A DNA stretch of 5,742 bases from Candidatus Omnitrophota bacterium (GTDB taxonomy: Bacteria; Hinthialibacterota; Hinthialibacteria; OLB16), in contig JACKFH010000094.1 in the NCBI GenBank assembly GCA_020632575.1, positions 1 to 5,742 of the forward strand, in the 5' to 3' direction. Under the pieces are notes generated by a model, which was not told where the DNA came from, searched no databases, and worked only from the letters and a program-made list of their open reading frames with translations. Of the stretch, positions 1-5,742 are shown in pieces; the stretch's first letter is position 1, and each line of letters begins with the position of its first letter. A program made the position numbers and the translations under genes.

Positions 1-711
1 CAGCGTTACGAGGCCAGCCAGTCCGAACTCGAGGAGAAGAAGAAAGAGCTCATCCAACAAGAGCAGCTCGCCCTCGCGGGAAGGCTTTCGGCCGGCCTGT
101 TGCACGATCTCAAGAAACCGGTCATCCATATCCGGGAGGAGTGCATCGACTCCGAGAACCCCGACCTCTTTCACCACATCAGGGAACAGAGCGATCTCTT
201 TCTCGCGATGCTTCGGGACTCGGGACTCGAAGGCTTCGCCAAGAGTCGCCCAAGCGATCCGGAATTCTGCGATGTGGTCGAACTCATGGAACGCTCCCTC
301 CGGTTGGTCGAGTACGAAAGGGACGACGTTCAGGTTAGTCTCAAAGTGGAGGGAGAAATTCCGCTGGTTTGGGCGTTGCCCACACGATTGATGCAGGTTT
401 TCTCCAACCTCGTTCTCAACGCCTACCAAGCGATGAAAGGACGGGGCCGTCTCGAAGTGCGGATCGAGGAGTTGAATAACGATGCGGACGGAGGAGTCAA
501 AATCATTCTCGAAGACGATGGGCCGGGGATTCCCGATGAAAACCTCGCCCACTTATTCGAACCCTTTTTCACCACCAGCCGTGAGGGGAGCGGGATGGGG
601 TTGTATATCACTCGGACCATCCTCTCCGAGTTGGGCGGAGAGATCCATGTATCCAATCTTCCGGAGGGGGGGGCTCGTTTCGAAATCTCCCTCCCGGAGG
701 GAAAAGATTGA
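1..711 (+). CDS. Sensor histidine kinase, C-terminal part (5' end cut by window)
   Basis: The reading frame is open from base 1, so the start lies upstream; 236 codons are visible. Codons 1-25 (QRYEASQSELEEKKK and on) look like a charged coiled-coil signalling helix. Codons 22-41 form a HisKA dimerisation helix with the H-box HDLKKP; His35 is the predicted phospho-acceptor. The ATPase domain is complete: N-box with Asn136 and Asn140 (FSNLVLNAYQAM), G1 box DDGPGIP around Asp173, F-box FEPFFTT at 186-192, and G2 box GSGMGL at 196-201, ending in the usual final strand (ARFEISLPEG). The protein should autophosphorylate with ATP and pass phosphate to a response regulator. The H-box style (LAGRLSAG before the His) resembles NtrB/PAS-type kinases. 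No receiver domain follows. The sensor portion is outside the window, so location and signal are unknown. The sulfatase begins 18 bases after the stop, which suggests co-transcription. A run of eight G lies near the 3' end, with the frame intact. Confidence 0.95.
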   Translation, partial: QRYEASQSELEEKKKELIQQEQLALAGRLSAGLLHDLKKPVIHIREECIDSENPDLFHHIREQSDLFLAMLRDSGLEGFAKSRPSDPEFCDVVELMERSLRLVEYERDDVQVSLKVEGEIPLVWALPTRLMQVFSNLVLNAYQAMKGRGRLEVRIEELNNDADGGVKIILEDDGPGIPDENLAHLFEPFFTTSREGSGMGLYITRTILSELGGEIHVSNLPEGGARFEISLPEGKD

Positions 712-719
712 TTCAATAC

Positions 720-724
720 GGAGG
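720..724 (+). promoter_or_regulatory. Ribosome binding site of the sulfatase gene
   Basis: GGAGG lies five bases before the ATG at 730. It is a near-perfect Shine-Dalgarno core and fixes the start of the sulfatase in the 18-base gap after the kinase stop codon. Confidence 0.85.
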
Positions 725-729
725 CGAAT

Positions 730-2175
730 ATGAAACGACGAGAGGCGTTGAAAACACTCGGAGCGGGGGCGACCGCACTCGCTTTGAGACCAAGTTTGGC
801 TCAAGTAGTGAGCGAGAAAAAACGACCGAATTTCCTCTTTCTATTCACCGACGATCAAACCTTTCGGTCGATCGGTTCCCTGAACAACCCCGCGGTGAAG
901 ACCCCCAACATCGACCGCCTGGTCAAGAAGGGGGTCACCTTCACCCACTGTTTCAACCAAGGGTCCTGGTCGCCCGCGGTCTGTATCTGCAGCCGGGCCA
1001 TGTTGAACACAGGTCAGACCCTTTACCACTGCGAAGACGGCATTGGTCAAAACGGAGGTGAACCGACTGTTCCGCTTTGGGGAGAGGTTCTTGGGAACGC
1101 CGGCTACGAAACTTTCATGACGGGAAAATGGCACAATCGGGAACCCTCTCTGCAGAGAAGTTTCAAGCACATTGGCCCGCACGGAGGCGGCATGTTCCCC
1201 TCCAAGGCGCCCGAGGGCAGCGACGCCGACCCCTACATGCGCCCCCGGCCCGGGAACACTTGGGCCCCGGATGACACCTCCCTCGATGGGCATTGGAGAA
1301 AACAAGAGGATGGATCGATCGTCCATTCGAGCGAACTTTGGGCCGACGCCTCCATCGAGTTCCTGGAGAACCATGCTAAGGAATCGACTGACCCCTTCTT
1401 CATGTATGTCGCCTTCCATGCGCCCCATGATCCTCGTCAGTCGCCGACTCGGTTCATCGACATGTATCCGTTGGGTTCGATCGAGATCCCGCCCAACTAT
1501 CTTCCGGAGCACCCCTTCGACCAAGGACACCACTGGCTCCGCGATGAAATGTTGGCCCCTTTCCCCCGAACCGAGGAAGCGGTCAAACTCCACCTCCAAG
1601 AGTACTACGCCATTATCTCGCACGCCGATGAACAGATCGGTCGCATCCTCGACACGCTCGAAAAGAACGGTCAGGCCGACAACACCGTCATTCTTTTCTC
1701 CGCCGACCATGGTCTTGCGGTCGGCCAACACGGATTGATGGGAAAACAGAATCAATACGATTGCAGTGTCCGAATGCCGCTCATCCTCGCGGGTCCGGGG
1801 CTGGAGTCGGGCGAGAAGATTGACTCGATGGTTTACCTGCCGAGCCTTTTTCCGACCGCCTGCGAGATGGCGGGTGTCGAAATCCCCGAAACAGTTGAGT
1901 TCCCGAGCCTGATGCCTCTGTTAAATGGAGAAACGGATTCCCTTCACGATGCGGTTTTTGGCGCCTACATGGATTTTCAAAGGATGGTGAGGACCGATCG
2001 CTATAAGCTGATTGAGTATCCACACAATGGCGAGGTCCAACTCTTCGATCTGAAAAAAGATCCGTGGGAACAATACGATCTGGCGGAAAACCCGAGTTAT
2101 GTGAAACTTCGCAACGAGCTGAAACAGAAACTCGTTGAGTTGCAGGATGAGCTGGATGACCCGATGGTGAATTAG
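730..2175 (+). CDS. Secreted sulfatase (type I, formylglycine-dependent family) with C-x-C-S-R motif
   Basis: The protein has 481 residues, a normal length for alkaline-phosphatase-superfamily sulfatases, which hydrolyse sulfate esters. Residues 1-24 look like a Tat-type leader: KRREALK at 2-8, a modestly hydrophobic stretch, and SLA before Gln25 as a likely cleavage site. Metal ligands Asp41-Asp42 sit in FLFTDDQ, followed by the family phrase VKTPNIDRLVKKGVTFT. The nucleophile region is C85-I-C-S-R89, with Cys85 as the residue expected to become formylglycine. GKWH at 132-135 supplies the catalytic Lys and His, FHAPHDP at 229-235 the next conserved His, and SADHGLAVGQHGLMGK at 324-339 the second Asp-His metal pair (Asp326, His327) and Lys339. 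The C-terminal part (RMVRTDRYKLIEYP, LFDLKKDPWEQYDLAENP) is the typical sulfatase C-subdomain. The third position of the nucleophile motif is usually Pro or Ala; Cys here is odd. Substrate cannot be read from sequence; a sulfated polysaccharide is plausible given the glycosidase-like gene downstream. No maturation enzyme gene is in the window. Confidence 0.95.
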   Translation: MKRREALKTLGAGATALALRPSLAQVVSEKKRPNFLFLFTDDQTFRSIGSLNNPAVKTPNIDRLVKKGVTFTHCFNQGSWSPAVCICSRAMLNTGQTLYHCEDGIGQNGGEPTVPLWGEVLGNAGYETFMTGKWHNREPSLQRSFKHIGPHGGGMFPSKAPEGSDADPYMRPRPGNTWAPDDTSLDGHWRKQEDGSIVHSSELWADASIEFLENHAKESTDPFFMYVAFHAPHDPRQSPTRFIDMYPLGSIEIPPNYLPEHPFDQGHHWLRDEMLAPFPRTEEAVKLHLQEYYAIISHADEQIGRILDTLEKNGQADNTVILFSADHGLAVGQHGLMGKQNQYDCSVRMPLILAGPGLESGEKIDSMVYLPSLFPTACEMAGVEIPETVEFPSLMPLLNGETDSLHDAVFGAYMDFQRMVRTDRYKLIEYPHNGEVQLFDLKKDPWEQYDLAENPSYVKLRNELKQKLVELQDELDDPMVN

Positions 2176-2221
2176 CGACGTCGAAAATCGGATTCAGTAA
2201 AAAATTCTGGATCCGTTGACC

Positions 2222-2332
2222 GCGCGCAGGGTTAGAAACCCCGCGCTAACCAAACGAAGTCCACTAACGGGACTCCACCATTCAGTCCCGGGAGGGACTT
2301 CGTATGGTTAGCCCTGGAATTTATTCCTGGGC
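2222..2332 (+). repeat. Nested palindromic intergenic element (candidate REP/MITE-like repeat)
   Basis: GCTAACCAAACGAAGTCC at 2245-2262 is matched in reverse complement at 2295-2312 (17 of 18 bases). Inside it GGGACT (2269-2274) pairs with AGTCCC (2284-2289) around a nine-base loop. An alternative fold pairs AGTCCC (2284-2289) with GGGACT (2294-2299) around GGGA. Each side carries its own hairpin. The left one (2224-2246) is GCGC, one mismatch, GGGTT, loop AGA, AACCC, mismatch, GCGC. The right one (2311-2332) is GCCC, T:T mismatch, GGAAT, TT, ATTCC, GGGC. Both flanking hairpins share the 4 bp, mismatch, 5 bp design and overlap the ends of the long arms by two bases. No coding capacity is seen. 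Such layered palindromes are typical of dispersed repeats mobilised in trans, such as REP-type elements; a structured RNA or a bidirectional transcription barrier are alternatives. No T-run follows either hairpin, so a classic terminator is unlikely. Only one full copy is in the window, so dispersal is not shown. The 46 bases before it (2176-2221) hold nothing I can recognise. Confidence 0.75.
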
Positions 2333-2353
2333 GGCAAATTGTGGGAAATGAGT

Positions 2354-2358
2354 GGAGG
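2354..2358 (+). promoter_or_regulatory. Ribosome binding site deciding the start of the 790-residue protein
   Basis: GGAGG lies ten bases before the ATG at 2369. Earlier in-frame starts (TTG 2339, ATG 2348) precede this site and would add residues before the signal peptide. The next ATG (2381) is 22 bases away. ATG 2369 is therefore the best start, although the spacing is slightly long. Confidence 0.6.
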
Positions 2359-2368
2359 CTGTGTTGCG

Positions 2369-4741
2369 ATGCATACCAAGATGCGTTTTCTCCTGATCTC
2401 TATGACGTTGCTAACAGCGGCGCATTCCGTGGATGCCGAAAACTGGTCCATCCTCCTCCCCGATGGCCATCCATCGGACGCTGCGATCCGAGCGGCGGTG
2501 GAAGACCTCCAATCGGCGGGGTCCCCCTATGGGGTCAAGTTCGAATTGGGAGGAAATGGACCCAATCGAATCCAGGTTGAAAGCCCTTCCTCGGATGACC
2601 TCGACCCTCAAGGTTTCGAGATGGGGAGTTCGATCGATGACAATGGGAATCGGACAGTCACTCTCCGGGGCGGTTCGATCGAGGGAGAGATCAACGCCCT
2701 CTATTGGATCTGGGATCGTCTCCGGGTCTATGGCGAAATCCCGGACCTGAACACTCGCCGCGAACCCGCGTTAAAGGTGCGGTTCACTGGAGGCGACGAC
2801 CAAAATTCGATCCGCAACGCCCTTCGTTATACGGCCACTTGGGTCACCGGTGCGGACACACTGCAACTTTTCCCATGGGATGGCATCGAGCCCGAAGACA
2901 CGGAGAATCGGAAGTATCGAGAAGCCACTCAGAAGTGGGTCGACCTCGCGCACTCCTATCACATGAAGTTCATTCCTCGATGCGATGAGTTCACCTATCT
3001 CGACGAGTATCTGAAACAAATGGACGCCACTCTCACCCCTGAGGACCCCAACCTTTGGAAAGCGCTCCAGGAAAAATATCGAAGGCTCTTTCAGGCAATG
3101 CCCGGCCTCGATGGAGTCTGCATTCGAACGGGCGAGTTGACTCGCGTCTTCGGAAACTACCGCCCCTTCGACATCATCCACGAGCCGCGCGACCTCGATT
3201 GGAGCCTGGAGAGACGCTACCGGACCTTTGTCCAAAAGATGTACGAGGTCGTGGTCGGCGAGTTCGACAAGATCTATTACCAGCGGACCTGGGAGACCTC
3301 GGCCCGTGAGCACCACTCCGACCCGGAAATTTTCAAAGAGACTTTTACGGAGGAGGTCCCAACCAAAAACCTCTACCTCTCCCCCTACATGAGCCTCGCC
3401 GACCGTTGGTACTACCAACCCTACAACCCGACTTTCAATCTAACCGACCACAACATGGTGGTGCTGCTCGCCACCTTGGATTATCACGCCCACGCGGGCA
3501 TCGATGTCTTCCCCTCGTTCCCAGGGCAATACCACCAAGGGGGACTCCAGCAGATCCTTTCCGACTCCGACTCCAATCTGGTTGGGGCGCAATTCGGCGT
3601 TCCTCAAGCGGATTCCTGGAGCACAAGGGATCTAACCGGTTACACCTGTTTTCGCCTGGCCTGGGACCCGAACGAGGATCTCTGGCAAATCGCCCATGAC
3701 TTCGCAGCCATCGTATTGGGAAAAGAATCCGCGGATGAAATGGCTGAGGCCATCCTTCTCTCTTACACCGCCTACAAGGATGGCATCTATGTCAAACCGG
3801 TGGCCGAGGGAATTCAGGGCAACACGCTCCCTCACCTTCGCATCGGGACCTTCCCGGTCCGGGGGGTTCCGGAGATCGATGGCGGTCGAGAGCACATCGA
3901 GTGGTTGGATCGGACAATTTACCAGCCCTGCAAGGATCGGATCGAGGAGACGCTGGATCACCTCAGCCAAGGTTTGGAGGCTGCCAGACAAATCGAAACA
4001 ATCACCAAGAGCGCGGCGCCCAATATGAAAGAGGATCAGAGAAAAGCGGCTGTCGACTCATCGGTTCTCTCGCGCTGGCTGGTCGAGGTCAATGTCGGGT
4101 ACATCCAAACCTGCCTCGCCTATTTTCAGTACCGCGAAGATCCAACCGTTGAGAAGAAAGACCACCTAGCCTCGATCCTGAAGAGCCTGAAATCGTCGAG
4201 ACAAAAACTGATCGACTCTCCCGGATTCCAATTCAAACTGTTTGGAGTCGATCAACTCATTGCGAATACGGATGAGATTTTGGCCGACCGCGAGAAAGCG
4301 GAGCAAGCCTTGAAAAAAGCCCCTGAATCCGATCGTGTTTTCGAATTAATCGCCGAGCAACAGAAAGCGCACGCGGACTATCTGAACAAACACCGCGAGG
4401 AACTCCAACCGATCCTCCATTGGAAGGGGCGCATCGATGGCCGCGATGTCCTCCTGATCCAAGGCGACCGAGTGTCCATCGACCACCTCCAGGGGGATGG
4501 CCCCGCCGAGGAACTGAGCGACTTGGTGAATCCCCTCCCCGAGGAGGAGGTCACGCTTGTGGTCGAGGATCTCGGATCCGCCCCCTATCGCCCCTTCGTC
4601 CTGGAGCAACCCAACAAAACCAATGGTTACACCGGAAAGATTTTTCTATTCGACCGCGATCCAAGTTACTCCCGATGGGAATTCAAAGTGTATGCGGTTG
4701 GCAAGAAGCCAAAGGAAACCGGTCTCCGATTGGCTTGGTGA
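2369..4741 (+). CDS. Large secreted glycoside-hydrolase-like protein (GH20/GH67-type fold) with C-terminal beta domain
   Basis: From ATG 2369 the protein has 790 residues. Residues 1-23 are a Sec signal peptide (MHTKMRFLLISMTLL, then SVDA before Glu24). Residues 24-130 look like the alpha/beta domain that precedes the barrel in GH20 and GH67 enzymes, ending in GEINALYWIWDRLRVYG. Residues 137-412 can be read as a TIM barrel with eight strands: VRFTGG 137, TLQLFPWDG 164, MKFIPRCDEF 199, GVCIRTGEL 250, KIYYQRTWE 301, NLYLSPYMS 334, VFPSFPGQYH 380 and LVGAQFGVP 404. Glu256 in RTGEL, at the end of strand four, is the best candidate general acid. Asp206, Glu207, Glu309 and Asp360 are other acidic candidates. 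About 420-680 is mostly helical. Residues 683-790 form a separate beta-rich domain starting WKGRIDGRD and containing EQPNKTNGYT. A glycan-cleaving role outside the cytoplasm fits the sulfatase upstream, but substrate and even activity are inferred. Alpha-glucuronidase-like is one option; a non-catalytic relative is another. The gene is 193 bases from the sulfatase, with the palindromic element between them. Confidence 0.9.
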   Translation: MHTKMRFLLISMTLLTAAHSVDAENWSILLPDGHPSDAAIRAAVEDLQSAGSPYGVKFELGGNGPNRIQVESPSSDDLDPQGFEMGSSIDDNGNRTVTLRGGSIEGEINALYWIWDRLRVYGEIPDLNTRREPALKVRFTGGDDQNSIRNALRYTATWVTGADTLQLFPWDGIEPEDTENRKYREATQKWVDLAHSYHMKFIPRCDEFTYLDEYLKQMDATLTPEDPNLWKALQEKYRRLFQAMPGLDGVCIRTGELTRVFGNYRPFDIIHEPRDLDWSLERRYRTFVQKMYEVVVGEFDKIYYQRTWETSAREHHSDPEIFKETFTEEVPTKNLYLSPYMSLADRWYYQPYNPTFNLTDHNMVVLLATLDYHAHAGIDVFPSFPGQYHQGGLQQILSDSDSNLVGAQFGVPQADSWSTRDLTGYTCFRLAWDPNEDLWQIAHDFAAIVLGKESADEMAEAILLSYTAYKDGIYVKPVAEGIQGNTLPHLRIGTFPVRGVPEIDGGREHIEWLDRTIYQPCKDRIEETLDHLSQGLEAARQIETITKSAAPNMKEDQRKAAVDSSVLSRWLVEVNVGYIQTCLAYFQYREDPTVEKKDHLASILKSLKSSRQKLIDSPGFQFKLFGVDQLIANTDEILADREKAEQALKKAPESDRVFELIAEQQKAHADYLNKHREELQPILHWKGRIDGRDVLLIQGDRVSIDHLQGDGPAEELSDLVNPLPEEEVTLVVEDLGSAPYRPFVLEQPNKTNGYTGKIFLFDRDPSYSRWEFKVYAVGKKPKETGLRLAW

Positions 4742-4762
4742 CTTTTTCCGGCGAGGCGACAA

Positions 4763-4786
4763 AGGACTCCAGAGATTCTCAGTCCT
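4763..4786 (+). other. Weak stem-loop in the spacer after the 790-residue gene
   Basis: AGGACT (4763-4768) pairs with AGTCCT (4781-4786), and GAG (4772-4774) with CTC (4778-4780) inside it, with a three-base bulge on the left. It lies 22 bases after the stop codon, where a terminator could sit, but no T-run follows. It might slow transcription or protect a 3' end; it may also be chance. Confidence 0.3.
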
Positions 4787-4810
4787 ACCCAATCCTTAAC
4801 AATTGGCCCT

Positions 4811-4816
4811 TATACT
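4811..4816 (+). promoter_or_regulatory. Candidate -10 box (TATACT) for a leaderless transcript
   Basis: TATACT matches the sigma-70 -10 consensus at five of six bases and ends six bases before the ATG at 4823. Transcription would then begin at or next to the start codon. No convincing -35 box is seen at the usual distance; TTAACA at 4796-4801 is too close. No Shine-Dalgarno sequence precedes the ATG (the bases there are CTCCTCCC), which agrees with a leaderless mRNA. Confidence 0.5.
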
Positions 4817-4822
4817 CCTCCC

Positions 4823-5742
4823 ATGTTTAAAAGTGTTGTCAGATATTTTGTCTTCGCCACCCTGTTTCTACTCCTCCCCCTTGCCGCATCGGCCCAAATC
4901 GACCCCGAGGGTGTTCTCGACTCGCTCCGATCCCACGATCAAAAACTGGTTGATGGGAAAAGTCTTGGACTCACCTGTGTCGCCTATGAACAGTATCTCG
5001 GCGGGGTGGTCCTGGCCTCGACCACGGTTTGGCGGATCGATTTGAGGGGCGAGGAGATTATGGCCTCGGGCGAGGTGGTGGGAGTCGATCAGCCGGTTTT
5101 CAATTCGGATCATCCGAAGCACCCGCTCGACAAGAACGGCTATTACACCCGCACCCGGCCTGCCGGCATGTTCTTACTCCGCGATTCGGACCTCTGCCTC
5201 CACCGAACCGAGAGGGTCGACATCACGGTGGACTCGGAAAACAACGTGGTCTCGGCCTCGTCGAGCGCCATTCTTTCAAGGTTTCTTCCCTCCGAGGATG
5301 ACTTGGTGATTCGCGAGGTCTATCGCAGGCTGGCCCCGCTCGGTCGCGGGTTCAGTCGGTTTGTCAGTCGCGTTGAATCGGTGGAGGAAGCCTCGCCCGA
5401 GAGGGTGATCGTGGTTTGCGATGGAACCTATTTCGGCAGTGTGAAGGGGAAGTGGAGGTTGGAGATTGACACGGCCCATGATTTCACGGTCACCTCCTCG
5501 TCCTTCTCGATCGGGGTTTTGGATGATTTCAATCCGGTGACTCGGTCCGCCTCGGAACAGGTGAAAGTGGTGGGCGGTTTCCTGGACTCCGGGGTGTTCT
5601 ATTCCTTCGAAAAGGTCGACCCGCCCGCCATCGATATGAAAGTTTTCCTGGTGGGAGAACCCATCGGCGGAAAGCCGCTCAACAGCAAACGGGACCTCAT
5701 GCGAACCATCCGCCACGCCCAAGAGGATTTCCCGGTGGTCTA
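4823..5742 (+). CDS. Exported protein of unknown function (3' end cut by window)
   Basis: The frame is open from ATG 4823 to the window end, giving 306 codons without a stop. Residues 1-24 are a clear Sec signal peptide: Lys3 and Arg7, a hydrophobic core FVFATLFLLLPLA, then ASA before Gln25. There is no lipobox Cys. The mature part begins with a short helix (DPEGVLDSLRSHDQKLVDG) and then alternates short hydrophobic and polar segments, as in a beta-rich protein (for example STTVWRIDLRGEEI, ERVDITVDSENNVVSAS, KGKWRLEIDTAHDFTVTSSSFSIG). A helix follows a long loop at about 155-175 (DDLVIREVYRRLAPLG). The layout of helix, long curved sheet and a line like KWRLEIDTAHDF faintly recalls LolA/RseB-type envelope proteins, but this is only an impression and I do not recognise the family. 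There are no further transmembrane segments in the visible part. An 81-base spacer and a possible own promoter suggest separate expression from the upstream genes. Codon use looks like that of the neighbours, with many TCG and TCC serines. Confidence 0.85.
   Translation, partial: MFKSVVRYFVFATLFLLLPLAASAQIDPEGVLDSLRSHDQKLVDGKSLGLTCVAYEQYLGGVVLASTTVWRIDLRGEEIMASGEVVGVDQPVFNSDHPKHPLDKNGYYTRTRPAGMFLLRDSDLCLHRTERVDITVDSENNVVSASSSAILSRFLPSEDDLVIREVYRRLAPLGRGFSRFVSRVESVEEASPERVIVVCDGTYFGSVKGKWRLEIDTAHDFTVTSSSFSIGVLDDFNPVTRSASEQVKVVGGFLDSGVFYSFEKVDPPAIDMKVFLVGEPIGGKPLNSKRDLMRTIRHAQEDFPVV

Noticed and set aside
100..711. TTG at 100 as the start of the kinase
   Set aside because: The same frame is open back to base 1 and encodes the dimerisation helix before the H-box. 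A start at 100 would put the phospho-acceptor His at residue 2.
841..1755. Long open frame on the - strand (304 codons) inside the sulfatase gene
   Set aside because: It lies wholly antisense to a gene with every sulfatase motif. The translation has no recognisable domain, and long antisense frames are expected in GC-rich coding DNA.
2216..2244. Promoter with TTGACC (2216-2221) as a -35 box
   Set aside because: No plausible -10 sequence lies 16-18 bases downstream; that region is the GC-rich hairpin.
2224..2246. Rho-independent terminator after the sulfatase
   Set aside because: The hairpin is good but no T-run follows, and it is one part of the larger palindromic element.
2339..2368. Upstream starts (TTG 2339, ATG 2348) for the 790-residue protein
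   Set aside because: They precede the GGAGG at 2354-2358 and would place ten or seven extra residues before the signal peptide.
2771..3418. Open frame on the - strand (215 codons) inside the 790-residue gene
   Set aside because: It is antisense to the barrel domain, has no recognisable domain, and is explained by codon bias of the + strand gene.
5276..5722. Open frame on the - strand (148 codons) near the window end
   Set aside because: The + strand frame from 4823 runs through the whole region, has a signal peptide and coherent protein-like sequence. The - strand frame is its shadow.

Overview
The window is a moderately GC-rich stretch of bacterial chromosome with four genes, all on the + strand; the first and last are cut by the window edges. 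The content is a secreted sulfatase with a Tat-like leader, a large secreted glycoside-hydrolase-like protein ending in a small beta domain, and a lineage-specific secreted protein. It suggests a free-living, polysaccharide-degrading bacterium of the Planctomycetota/Verrucomicrobiota/Lentisphaerota/Hydrogenedentota kind. No marker gene is present, so this is an inference from gene content and not a taxonomic call.

Layout: (1) 1-711, the C-terminal part of a sensor histidine kinase (dimerisation/H-box and complete ATPase domain). (2) 730-2175, a complete sulfatase 18 bases downstream with a strong GGAGG ribosome binding site. It has the unusual nucleophile motif C-I-C-S-R. (3) 2176-2368, a gene-free interval dominated by a compact nested palindrome (about 2222-2332): an 18-base inverted repeat with one mismatch, an inner stem, and a hairpin on each flank. 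(4) 2369-4741, a 790-residue exported protein with an N-terminal alpha/beta domain, a probable TIM barrel, a helical region and a C-terminal beta domain. (5) 4742-4822, a short spacer with a weak stem-loop and a TATACT box placed so that the next transcript would be leaderless. (6) 4823 to the window end, an exported protein of unknown function, open at its 3' end.

The sulfatase and the glycosidase-like protein are plausibly partners: one would remove sulfate groups and the other cleave or bind sugars of the same sulfated or acidic glycan outside the cytoplasm. The kinase may be co-transcribed with the sulfatase because of the tight spacing, but its partner regulator is outside the window and a regulatory link is only inferred. 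The last gene probably has its own promoter and may be unrelated. The most noteworthy items are the intergenic palindromic element, the C-x-C-S-R sulfatase motif, the unnamed-looking architecture of the 790-residue protein, and the apparently leaderless secreted protein gene.
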